Shown here: positions 1-6,349 of the stretch, in pieces
Position numbering within the stretch: position 1 is the first letter of the stretch
How the letters are laid out: every line of letters starts with the position of its first letter
Source of the DNA: JARBAU01 sp029237525
Lineage (GTDB): Archaea; Thermoproteota; Nitrososphaeria; Nitrososphaerales; Nitrososphaeraceae
NCBI GenBank assembly: GCA_036555705.1
Contig: DATBKT010000068.1
Span: 1 to 9,185 of the forward strand
Length of the DNA stretch: 9,185 bases
Direction: 5' to 3'
Notes under the pieces: generated by a model
Seen by the model: only the letters and a program-made list of their open reading frames with translations
Database searches by the model: none
What the model was told of the DNA's origin: nothing
Position numbers and translations under genes: made by a program

Positions 1-231
1 GTTCACAATGGATGTGCAATAATTGTGCATCGTAAGTGGATTGAAAACGTAGATCCTAAATATTCCGATCTTAGAGAAGGCCATAACTGTTTTGCTGTAG
101 GGAACGAAAATGAATTAGCTGAATTAATAAAGAGCGACCCCGACACAACAAAAATTGTTAATAATGCAAAAAAGCTAATGAGAAGGCACATAGAGGTAGA
201 CTGGTCGAATCTTTTCCATAATATCGATTGA
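1..231 (+). CDS. C-terminal end of a probable glycosyltransferase (partial, cut by window edge)
   Basis: The frame is open from base 1 and ends with TGA at 229-231, so only the last 76 residues of a longer protein are present; the GTG at 25 is internal to this frame and need not be a start. What is seen: GCAIIVHRKW, then a DLREGHNCFAV stretch, then NENELAELI, followed by a helical basic tail with a tryptophan near the end. In GT4/GT1-type glycosyltransferases the C-terminal Rossmann domain ends in this order (a 'G-x-ixV' strand, a 'dg.ng.lv..-d' loop, an 'eLa.~I' helix, then a helix ending in W). That would place it in sugar transfer to a cell-surface glycan or glycoprotein, but the catalytic EX7E region lies outside the window. 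The family call is by pattern only; another nucleotide-sugar-dependent enzyme is possible. Confidence 0.5.
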   Translation, partial: VHNGCAIIVHRKWIENVDPKYSDLREGHNCFAVGNENELAELIKSDPDTTKIVNNAKKLMRRHIEVDWSNLFHNID

Positions 232-807
232 TTGTTATTCAAGTTGCTGCCTGTTAAGACACATATCCAGGTGTCCACCGCACTGGTTTTAGAGCAAGTT
301 CAGAAGTAGGTATAGAGTCCAAAAAACCTCCACTTTTTGTTTATATCGAGGGCCTGTGATAGTGCAATAATTAGACCGGCAACAGGTTTAACCATAATCA
401 TATCTGCAATCACCTTAGTAGGAATGATAGCCACGATTGGTAATGACATTGCAGCAGCGCCTGCACATGCGTGAAAGACGCCTGTAAGTGGTTTACATAG
501 GGCACCAGCGGCGGCCTACCACGTTTTAATAACCCGACATAAATGTGAAACTGCCACGGGGCGTTACTGTCATTCCAAGTAATACTCTGCAGTTATTCCC
601 TTTATTTTAAGCGTCTTACTGAACCTCATATATTGTTATATTTGGTTAACCATTGCATTCAGAACAAAAATAGAAAATGTTAATTTATCTGTAAACAGTC
701 TTTAGTAACAAATTGATCATTGAAAATATACATTTCTGAATGGTTACTTAATACTCTACAGACTTCTGCTGTCTGGTCGTACAAAATATTATTAATGCAT
801 TAAGCAT
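232..807. other. Non-coding stretch with possible gene remnants
   Basis: No intact gene is seen between the glycosyltransferase end and the remnant at 808. On the plus strand, the frame 316-582 reads as protein-like on either side of one TGA at 472-474: a hydrophobic segment (TGLTIIISAITLVGMIATIG) followed by small residues ending AAAPAHA, then a G/C-richer stretch to TAA at 580. This resembles a degraded secretion-signal region followed by decayed coding sequence. No acceptable start with a promoter is visible, and no RNA gene or strong hairpin was found. From about 590 to 807 the sequence is plain AT-rich spacer. Confidence 0.4.
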
Positions 808-876
808 CTATAATGTAGCGATTATTCCAAGTGCTTCAGCCATACTGAAATATTCGGCTATACCAACTTCAGCCAT
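808..876 (-). pseudogene. Possible remnant: truncated N-terminus of a small membrane protein
   Basis: From ATG at 876 the minus strand reads 22 residues, MAEVGIAEYFSMAEALGIIA then two more, before TAG at 808-810. The composition (short acidic/aromatic amphipathic start, then a hydrophobic LGIIATL segment) is that of the start of a protein with an N-terminal membrane helix, and is unlike random AT-rich sequence. The frame past the stop still gives a hydrophobic and then a basic run (ALIIF, TTRQQKS) before another stop. I think this is the front of an inactivated gene, but a genuine micropeptide or chance cannot be excluded. An AT-rich TATA-like run lies just upstream at about 887-900. Confidence 0.25.
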
Positions 877-907
877 GTTTTTCTGTATAATATAAATATG
901 GAGGTGT

Positions 908-1108
908 TCATATCCCTATCGGAAAGAAATTGATGTGTACTAAATGTGCTAAATACATATTTTTTTCCCAATTGGTCTTGCGAGCCTTGCCACAGTTTTC
1001 TAGAAAATTCACAGCAGACTCTAGGTCTTGTACTCTAGCAAATGGATCTTAGATATCTGGGGCTCCACATCGCTTTCGCCCCTGATAATTCGCATCAACA
1101 TAATCTCA
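908..1108 (-). pseudogene. Possible decayed gene of unknown function
   Basis: On the minus strand one frame reads protein-like residues through two in-frame stops. After a TGA at 1106-1108 comes a polar run including NYQGRKRCGAPDI, then TAA at 1049-1051, then 46 residues without interruption (DPFARVQDLESAVNFLENCG, then KARKTNWEKN, then a hydrophobic tail) to TGA at 908-910. The even mixture of charged, aromatic and small residues, including W and C, is typical of folded proteins and not of AT-rich spacer. No start codon precedes it and I do not recognise the family. It lies directly downstream of the regulator at 1132-1809 on the same strand but in a different frame. Chance remains possible. 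Confidence 0.25.
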
Positions 1109-1131
1109 TACGATAGTATTCGATTTACTAG

Positions 1132-1809
1132 TCACAGATATCCTTCCTTACTTTCCTTGATTTGGAACTTACATATTAAATCCCCTTTCGCTGCTCTATG
1201 CGTCGTTTCAATCTTTGCATCAAGAAGTTTTTCAAACAATTCAGATTCGGTAGAGCATGCTTCCCAATGCTTTTCAGCTATGTGAATAATTGGACAGTTG
1301 TATTCCAAAATAACATGGTGCCCACTACCTCTTGATACTTTTTTAGATTCGGCCATGTATCCTTCCTCATCTCTAATTCTAGCAAGTTCTTTAACTCGCC
1401 TATCAAAGTCCAATTCTTTCAACCGATTGTTGTATAAATCAAAAAGATTCCTCTGGCGTTCGCGCAGAACCTTTTCAACACCCTCTTTACCCATATTTCT
1501 TTCAATAAAGTCAAGCGCATGCGTTGCAATCGCACCATATGATTTTGGAAAAATAGTTTTGCCTTGACTCGTTAGTTTGTAAATCATTCTAGGTCTACCA
1601 ACATGTTCTCGAATTTCAATTGCTTCTACCAATCCCCTTTTTTGTAAAAGTGCCAAATGCTTATGTACACCCATCCTAGACATCTTCATTGTCTTGGCCA
1701 ATTCCTGAAGTCCTGCCTCCTGCATAACCTTAAGATAATACAGAAGTCTCTTTTTTGGCTCACTAAACCCGTCGGCAATACTTTCTATTTTTTTGGTTGC
1801 AATAGGCAA
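1132..1809 (-). CDS. Winged-helix transcriptional regulator, SufR-like (COG2345 / ArsR-type) with a cysteine tail
   Basis: A 225-residue DNA-binding protein. Residues 17-80 form a winged helix: FSEPKKRLLYYL (helix 1), LQELAKTMKMSRMGVHKHLALL at about 35-56 (helix-turn-helix), then a wing with GRPRMIYKLT. The middle (90-150) is helical and charged, probably for dimerisation. The tail has CPIIHIAEKHWEAC (C172-X12-C185) and GDLIC (C213). SufR, the Fe-S-sensing repressor of suf genes in bacteria, has the same C-X12-C start and a GD..C end but with one further Cys between; here that position is Arg205 after His204. Role inferred: redox or metal-responsive repressor, possibly autoregulatory; no suf gene is in the window. 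The start is TTG at 1809, because a TAA stop lies immediately upstream in frame and the next ATG (residue 29) would remove helix 1. It is divergent from the integrase. Confidence 0.82.
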   Translation of the reverse strand: MPIATKKIESIADGFSEPKKRLLYYLKVMQEAGLQELAKTMKMSRMGVHKHLALLQKRGLVEAIEIREHVGRPRMIYKLTSQGKTIFPKSYGAIATHALDFIERNMGKEGVEKVLRERQRNLFDLYNNRLKELDFDRRVKELARIRDEEGYMAESKKVSRGSGHHVILEYNCPIIHIAEKHWEACSTESELFEKLLDAKIETTHRAAKGDLICKFQIKESKEGYL

Positions 1810-1840
1810 TTAATTATACATATCATTAAATTAACTCATT

Positions 1841-1863
1841 CATAAACCATTTGGTTGTTTATG
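1841..1863. promoter_or_regulatory. Candidate operator dyad between divergent genes
   Basis: CATAAAC, nine spacer bases, then GTTTATG make a perfect 7-bp inverted repeat, with a second inner dyad AACCA-TT-TGGTT. It sits 32 bases before the regulator's TTG start and 68 bases before the recombinase start, where a winged-helix dimer could control one or both genes. Site function is inferred from position and symmetry only. Confidence 0.35.
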
Positions 1864-1888
1864 CATATCAGACCAACAATACAAAATC

Positions 1889-1896
1889 TATTTAAG
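1889..1896 (+). promoter_or_regulatory. TATA-like box of the integrase gene
   Basis: TATTTAAG fits an archaeal TATA element. A start of transcription about 26 bases downstream falls near 1919, giving a leader of about 12 bases to the TTG at 1931 and supporting that start over the ATG at 2015. Confidence 0.4.
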
Positions 1897-1930
1897 TATC
1901 AATACCAAACAAAGACTGATCTTAACAAAT

Positions 1931-3184
1931 TTGACAACAGGATCAAAGATACTTAAGACGACTACTACACAAACCACACAGAATCACATTTTTTATCATA
2001 GCTCTGACAAGATAATGGATAAATTCATTAGAAACATACGTGCAATGAATAAAGCAACTGCACATGAATATCATTTCAGATTAACGACTTTTCAAAATTT
2101 CGTGACGAATGATTACAAAACTACATTAGACGATTTAATAATGAAAGTTAAACAAGGCAGTGAGGATGCTTATGACATATTAAGTAATTATGTAATATTT
2201 CTAAAGCTCACTTCCAATATTTCACCGAGTACACTAAAAGCTCGTATAGTTACTGCTAAAAACTTTCTCGAATATTATGATGTAGATATAAATCCGAGGA
2301 AATTCAAACTGAAAGTAAAGATACCCAAAGTTATAAGGAAGAACAAAGAAGTACTATCAAAAGAAGATATAAGTGAGATTCTGAATGCTTGCTCGGATAT
2401 AAGATTAAAAACATATGTTATGCTATTAGCCTCAACTGGTTTTAGAGCTGTAGAAGCATTATCAATACGAATTAAAGATCTACATCTAGAAGATAGGCCA
2501 ACAAAAATATTTGTTAGGGGAGAGTTTACAAAGACTAAATCCGATAGACATATTTTCTTAACACAAGAAGTCTCAACTCAATTAAAACAATGGTTGGAAT
2601 ATAAATATCGTGGTAGACGGGTATGCTACAAGGACAATCAATCTAAAAAAACAATTACTGAATACAGAACGCCAGAAAGAAATGATAACGATCTGATTTT
2701 TGCTGTATATCAAGATCGAGAAAAACCAGTTCCAAGTATGATATACTACGATCTTGCTAGATCATTTGGAAAGACATTAGATAGAATGGGTAAAGGTGCT
2801 AGAGAAGATGGTAACGAAAGACGAAGGCAGATAACTCTTCACTCATTTAGAAGATTTGTAAACACTACCATATCTGATCTCGGTTACTCGGATTACTCGG
2901 AGTATTTTATAGGACATTCTGACTCCACATATTGGCGTAAAAAGGATTCAGTAAAAGCAGAGTTATTTTGCAAAATTGAGCCTTATTTGACGTTTCTAAA
3001 TGTTCATCAATTAGAACGGCAGGGTGCAGATATACAAACGAAGGTAGAAGAATTAGAAGAATTAAATCAGTCACTAAGACAGCGCGATAAGGTAAAGGAC
3101 GATGCTATAGCGCAATTGTCAGATCAGCTAGTATCTTTATCTGCTAGGTTGCAGGAAATAGAACGGAGACAACAACAAATTTGA
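1931..3184 (+). CDS. Tyrosine recombinase / integrase (phage-integrase family) with C-terminal coiled coil
   Basis: Cuts and rejoins DNA at specific sites through a covalent 3'-phosphotyrosine. Residues about 30-125 are the SAM-like core-binding domain (phage_int_SAM); residues about 140-345 are the catalytic domain. Catalytic set visible: Arg172 in STGFRAVEAL, Lys203 (or 201) in FTKTKSDR, HxxR in LHSFRRF (His304, Arg307), His329 in IGHSD and Tyr334 in STYWRK, followed by KIEPYLTFL. The gene therefore looks intact and active. Residues 366-415 are a heptad-like, charged coiled coil (VEELEELNQSL, LSARLQEIERRQQQ), an extension seen in archaeal integrases and probably used for oligomerisation. 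The start is TTG at 1931; ATG at 2015 (residue 29) is the alternative and would lose only a Thr-rich leader. No neighbouring tRNA gene, obvious att repeat or element replication gene is in the window, so it may be the remnant or the edge of an integrated element. Confidence 0.93.
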   Translation: MTTGSKILKTTTTQTTQNHIFYHSSDKIMDKFIRNIRAMNKATAHEYHFRLTTFQNFVTNDYKTTLDDLIMKVKQGSEDAYDILSNYVIFLKLTSNISPSTLKARIVTAKNFLEYYDVDINPRKFKLKVKIPKVIRKNKEVLSKEDISEILNACSDIRLKTYVMLLASTGFRAVEALSIRIKDLHLEDRPTKIFVRGEFTKTKSDRHIFLTQEVSTQLKQWLEYKYRGRRVCYKDNQSKKTITEYRTPERNDNDLIFAVYQDREKPVPSMIYYDLARSFGKTLDRMGKGAREDGNERRRQITLHSFRRFVNTTISDLGYSDYSEYFIGHSDSTYWRKKDSVKAELFCKIEPYLTFLNVHQLERQGADIQTKVEELEELNQSLRQRDKVKDDAIAQLSDQLVSLSARLQEIERRQQQI

Positions 3185-3203
3185 ACTATAATCCACTAAT
3201 AGC

Positions 3204-3219
3204 AAGTCACTTTTGACTT
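3204..3219 (+). terminator. Small hairpin after the integrase gene
   Basis: AAGTCA and TGACTT form a 6-bp stem with a 4-base T-rich loop, 20 bases after the integrase stop. No long T-run follows, so it is at best a weak terminator or a 3'-end structure. Confidence 0.25.
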
Positions 3220-3359
3220 TATGCATACATCATTCCAGCAAAAAAGCTCACTAAAACTAAATTATGGACCATAGCTTCGCTCAATAAACGAGATATAATA
3301 ATTATGTTGCGGAATGTTTTATTATAAATCGATATATGTAAAAAGATTGGAACAACATC

Positions 3360-3377
3360 ACCTATGCCGGCATAGGT
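3360..3377. repeat. Perfect 18-bp palindrome in the DM13 promoter region
   Basis: ACCTATGCCGGCATAGGT is identical to its reverse complement with no spacer. It lies 85 bases upstream of the DM13 gene, upstream of its TATA-like sequences, in otherwise AT-rich DNA. It could be a binding site for a symmetric dimeric regulator; as RNA it could not form a hairpin with a normal loop unless the centre opens. Confidence 0.6.
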
Positions 3378-3420
3378 ATTGATGGATTGTGGATATATCT
3401 ATCTGTCCCATACCCATAAC

Positions 3421-3444
3421 TATTAAAAGATTCTTGTATATAAT
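3421..3444 (+). promoter_or_regulatory. TATA-like sequences upstream of the DM13 gene
   Basis: Two candidates precede ATG 3463: TATTAAAAG at 3421 (predicting a start near 3451 and a leader of about 12 bases) and TATATAAT at 3437 (close to the ATG, near-leaderless). The sequence does not decide between them. Confidence 0.35.
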
Positions 3445-3462
3445 CATAATCTTGTACCCGTT

Positions 3463-4131
3463 ATGAACAAAAAGATACTAGTAGTAATTAGTATAGTAAT
3501 AGCCGCTATAATAATCCCTTTTGGAATATACACTATTTCTCCATTATTTACAAGCAATACTGTAAATGAACCCTTGCCAACAACTGCTGCTGGCGTAAAC
3601 AAAAATACTGCGTTATATGACTATCAAAAATTTGTTTCCATGAATGATCGAGAAAGAGGTAATGCTGCTAAGCAAATGAGTCAAAGGGATAAAAATATAG
3701 TTATGATTGGGGCTAGCCAGATAAATAATACTATTAATGAAAGCACTACCCCAGATACTATAAAACTAGGGCAACAACAACAACAACAAAACAATTCAAC
3801 TACAGCACGTAACATAATAACTGGATATTTCATTGGAGCAGGTGATGGATTTCATAATGCAGTAGGATTAGCAAGAGTAATTCAGGTAGGTGACGGAAGC
3901 AAAATACTCAGGTTAGAGAACTTCAAATCAACTAATGGGCCTAATGTCCATCTTTACCTTGCTACTGATAAAGCCGCAACTAATTTCATAGATCTTGGAA
4001 GACTGAAAGCAAATAACGGAAATCAAAATTATAATATACCTCATGGAACTGACCTAGCAAAATATAATAATGTCCTGATATGGTGTAAGGATTTCTCAGT
4101 ACTATTTGGAAAAGCACAATTAAAGGCATAG
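3463..4131 (+). CDS. Membrane-anchored DM13-domain protein
   Basis: 222 residues. Residues 4-28 form an N-terminal membrane helix or uncleaved signal (ILVVISIVIAAIIIPFGIYT) placing the rest outside the cell. Residues 30-115 are a polar, low-complexity linker with a six-glutamine run at 104-109. Residues about 117-222 are a DM13 domain: GYFIGAGDGFHNAVGLA, LRLENFKSTNGPNVHLYL, FIDLGRLKANNGNQNYNIP, then NNVLIWCKDFSVLFGKAQL. The only cysteine, Cys208, is the conserved one in the IWC..FsVlFG motif. DM13 domains have been proposed to act in extracellular electron transfer or redox reactions via this Cys; that is family knowledge and is unproven here. The gene stands alone with its own promoter region, and the ATG start is well placed before the signal. 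An adjacent palindrome may regulate it. Confidence 0.9.
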   Translation: MNKKILVVISIVIAAIIIPFGIYTISPLFTSNTVNEPLPTTAAGVNKNTALYDYQKFVSMNDRERGNAAKQMSQRDKNIVMIGASQINNTINESTTPDTIKLGQQQQQQNNSTTARNIITGYFIGAGDGFHNAVGLARVIQVGDGSKILRLENFKSTNGPNVHLYLATDKAATNFIDLGRLKANNGNQNYNIPHGTDLAKYNNVLIWCKDFSVLFGKAQLKA

Positions 4132-4350
4132 TCATGGATATCATTCCGATACTTACCCTCCAGATCAACATATCAGATCTTACTCCAAATTCATCTTTAC
4201 TAGAAATGTATAGTAATGAGTAGTATCTACGCCTTGCTAGATTTGTTAGTTAGCCACGGTATAATTGGTTGCGAATCCTTGGAATACTAGTACAGGATCG
4301 CCTACATCCCGGTACAATTACCCCATTTATAAGCTTGTGTTTAGCACTTT

Positions 4351-4884
4351 TTATTTAATGCCAACACTAGGCTTGGAATAAGTATTTGTAATAGTACAAT
4401 ACTTAGTTTCGACTGACATCATACCGCCTGAACAGTCTCCCGAAATAGTTGAATTGTATCCTGATGTTTTTGTTTGAATAACACTATACATTCCCATTTG
4501 CAATTGCACAGCTGTACCTGATGAATTGCCTCGAAATGAACTGGGAGAAGGATTATTGCCGTGTACAGTTATTGTAAAATCTGATGGCTTCTTATTACCG
4601 CCACCTTCGTTAACCACTCTTTCAGTTACTACCAATGTTCCTTGTACTGAATTAACTGCAGACAAAGATGTCGAAAATGTTTTATTCTCAATGGGTTTTA
4701 TGTGAGCAATATCATATTGCATCCCGCCTCCTGCGAATGCGCTTGTTATTTCGGCATACGATAATTGAAGTAGACTAACCTTAGGTTTTACCTGCATAGT
4801 TGAATTTAGAGAAAGGGAAAGAATCAGTATAAGAATTGCCAAAATCATAGTCAATAGAGTAACAGCTGGTCTTACACCTGTCAT
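4351..4884 (-). CDS. Secreted protein with a prealbumin-like (SpaA-type) beta domain
   Basis: 177 residues from ATG 4884 (a TTG directly before it at 4887 would add one). Residues about 8-28 are a strongly hydrophobic signal or anchor (LLTMILAILILILSLSLN). Residues about 83-172 form a beta domain: TLVVTERVVNEGGG, DFTITVHGNNPSPSSF, GMYSVIQTKTSGYNSTISGD, then C152 and C164 ending in CTITNTY. This order (lVVtK.V.N..GG, DFtitV.gn.pspssF, GsYsVtE..~sGY, C....tCtItN) is that of the prealbumin-like fold domains found in surface and adhesin proteins, and the two cysteines probably form a disulphide. Usually such proteins hold several copies; here there is one. Residues 30-82 are an unassigned linker. 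It is likely a surface protein of structural or adhesive role. It converges with the DM13 gene. Confidence 0.75.
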   Translation of the reverse strand: MTGVRPAVTLLTMILAILILILSLSLNSTMQVKPKVSLLQLSYAEITSAFAGGGMQYDIAHIKPIENKTFSTSLSAVNSVQGTLVVTERVVNEGGGNKKPSDFTITVHGNNPSPSSFRGNSSGTAVQLQMGMYSVIQTKTSGYNSTISGDCSGGMMSVETKYCTITNTYSKPSVGIK

Positions 4885-5134
4885 CAAATTTACAATATTA
4901 TGTTGGATAATTTTTCTCTTTCTAAGGGAAATACCTATACCTTTGTTATTGCAAAAATCAGAATACTTTGACTTTTCCGTTCCATATCATTTGGAACTGA
5001 GCTACAATCTAATATCATTAACCACTATAAATTGCTAATAACGTAATGTTACTCAAGGAATAGAAAAGTATAATTTAACATACACTAATAGAGACAAAGT
5101 ATACTTGCGTAAATGGGCTTAATTATATGAACAT

Positions 5135-5350
5135 ATGATGAAAAAAGAGCGAATAATAACTGTTGCAATAATGGTAGGATTATTTGGTGGGCTAGTTGGT
5201 GGTCCTATTGCAAGTTTAGCTGATTATAGTGCCTCGCCGTACGATAGATTTAAGTTGTTTATCATTCCAGAATTCGTTGGTTTTATATGTTTGGGCTTGA
5301 TGGTTTATTTTGGAAAGTCAAAAAAAGAGAGTGGCAAAAACACGCGATGA
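5135..5350 (+). CDS. Small two-helix membrane protein, unknown function
   Basis: 71 residues starting ATG-ATG (5135 or 5138). A basic N-terminus (MMKKER) precedes helix 1, residues 7-29, rich in Gly (VGLFGGLVGGPIASLA). A short loop with DYSASPYDRF follows, then helix 2, residues 40-60 (LFIIPEFVGFICLGLMVYFG), and a basic Lys-rich tail. By the positive-inside rule both ends would be cytoplasmic, forming a hairpin. The paired hydrophobic segments, charge pattern and clean ATG make it probably real despite its size. AT-rich promoter-like sequence (GTATAATTTAAC, about 5068) lies upstream. I do not recognise the family. It is divergent from the prealbumin-like gene, with about 250 bases between them. 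Confidence 0.6.
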   Translation: MMKKERIITVAIMVGLFGGLVGGPIASLADYSASPYDRFKLFIIPEFVGFICLGLMVYFGKSKKESGKNTR

Positions 5351-5588
5351 AATAGGGGAATTATGTTTTTACCAATAATATATAGTCCGATGACACTAGT
5401 GAGTAATTTTTCTATTCCTAATAGAATCTCCTGCCGGTTCGTGATAAATCTATTTTTATTAGCATCTGACTATGTTATTTTTCAAGACCAAGCTTAGCTG
5501 AGGCTTTTGCAATCTTCCCAATAACAAGTGTTATCTGGAGGGGTTGAAATGACGATTTATCTTACAGCGTAATTTATTTTGGCAGACT
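5351..5588. other. Spacer with a short coding-like stretch on the minus strand
   Basis: No intact gene. The minus strand 5475-5561 reads 28 residues ending ITLVIGKIAKASAKLGLEK before TAA at 5475; this looks like the C-terminal helix of a protein, but it has no start and an upstream stop at 5562. It may be the last piece of a decayed gene. The rest is AT-rich spacer between a plus-strand gene and a minus-strand gene end. Confidence 0.2.
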
Positions 5589-6125
5589 TCAAGATGTCTC
5601 AATTCTAATAACTAGTGAACCTTCATTAACCTCAAATCTGGGCAAGCTACCAATAGTAGTCAATATGCCTTCTTCCATGACATACTTAAGAAAAATAGAC
5701 CATTTCTCGCCCATGTTATGAAGAAGAGTAATAATATATACCGGTCCTTCAGCTTCAAATTCAAAGCGCGCAAAGCCTCCATCATTACATAGTAATTCTA
5801 GATATCTAAGGTATGATTCAAGATCCGTTTTTTTGAACCAGAACATAAGAAATTCCCTGGGAACCTTAGCTCCTAATTCACGAGCCCTTCTAATCAGAGC
5901 CTCGTCTTCAGTCGCTTCGAGAATAGCCTTTATGCTCTCCTTTCTCAGAGTAATCATGTCAAATTTTTCAGTATATCTATCCCATTGGGAATATTTAGTT
6001 AGGATCGTGGATATCAGTGTGCCAACAGTAATCCTCTTTGAATTGGCATCTTTTTGAAGTAGCTCATCCAACTTCCTAGATAATCTTATAGTCCTCAATG
6101 CAATCTTTTTATTTTCTTCGACCAT
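5589..6125 (-). CDS. Ribbon-helix-helix-like protein with an unrecognised C-terminal domain
   Basis: 178 residues from ATG 6125. The N-terminus looks like a ribbon-helix-helix DNA-binding fold: strand IALRTIRLSRK (8-18), helix A KLDELLQKDANSKR (18-31), then TVGTLISTILTKYSQW (33-48). A helical middle (60-115) contains DEALIRRARELG and ESYLRYLELL. The C-terminus (116-178) is beta-rich, with FARFEFEAEGPVYIITLLHN, MGEKWSIFLKYVMEEG and a final strand pair ending in LVIRIETS. A region of this kind resembles small ligand-sensing or dimerisation domains, but I cannot name it. The likely role is a transcription factor controlling unknown targets; its short leader and TATA box suggest its own promoter. 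The only Cys is at 113. It is on the same strand as, and 225 bases downstream of, the tandem-domain secreted protein, too far for a tight operon. Confidence 0.7.
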   Translation of the reverse strand: MVEENKKIALRTIRLSRKLDELLQKDANSKRITVGTLISTILTKYSQWDRYTEKFDMITLRKESIKAILEATEDEALIRRARELGAKVPREFLMFWFKKTDLESYLRYLELLCNDGGFARFEFEAEGPVYIITLLHNMGEKWSIFLKYVMEEGILTTIGSLPRFEVNEGSLVIRIETS

Positions 6126-6161
6126 ATGTGTAGCATAAGACCTCTAACCAGCAAAAAATCA

Positions 6162-6167
6162 TTTAAA
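6162..6167 (-). promoter_or_regulatory. TATA-like box of the ribbon-helix-helix gene
   Basis: TTTAAA lies 37-42 bases upstream of ATG 6125; initiation about 26 bases downstream predicts a leader of about 13 bases. No Shine-Dalgarno sequence precedes the ATG. Confidence 0.4.
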
Positions 6168-6226
6168 CTTTGCAGAAAATCGAATGATATGGTAGTCAAT
6201 TTTCAGGATAGGATCAAAAGTGAAAT

Positions 6227-6232
6227 AAAAAA
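6227..6232 (-). terminator. Poly-T tract after the tandem-domain secreted protein gene
   Basis: On the minus strand a TTTTTT run within CCTTTTTTATTTC falls about 118 bases after the stop at 6350. Archaeal RNA polymerase stops at such T-runs without a hairpin. Placement before the next minus-strand promoter fits a transcript boundary. Confidence 0.3.
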
Positions 6233-6349
6233 GGAGAAATGAATATCCTTTCTCTCGTCTGACTACTTTCTATTCTGTGTTTGTTTCTAAACATTCGCAT
6301 TAACTATTGGACAGTTAATTAACACTCCGGCAAAGTTAGTACTTATCTT

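Noticed and set aside
3..278. Minus-strand frame of 91 codons over the glycosyltransferase end
   Set aside because: Antisense to a recognisable coding end, and its product shows no domain; a shadow.
1028..1845. Plus-strand frames of 85, 89 and 62 codons at 1028-1285, 1298-1567 and 1657-1845
   Set aside because: They mostly lie antisense to the well-supported regulator and have Ser/Leu-rich shadow composition.
4261..4300. GGTTGCGAATCC resembling a tRNA T-arm, considered as a tRNA or att site
   Set aside because: No matching acceptor stem, D-arm or anticodon arm could be built around it, and no second copy was seen near the integrase.
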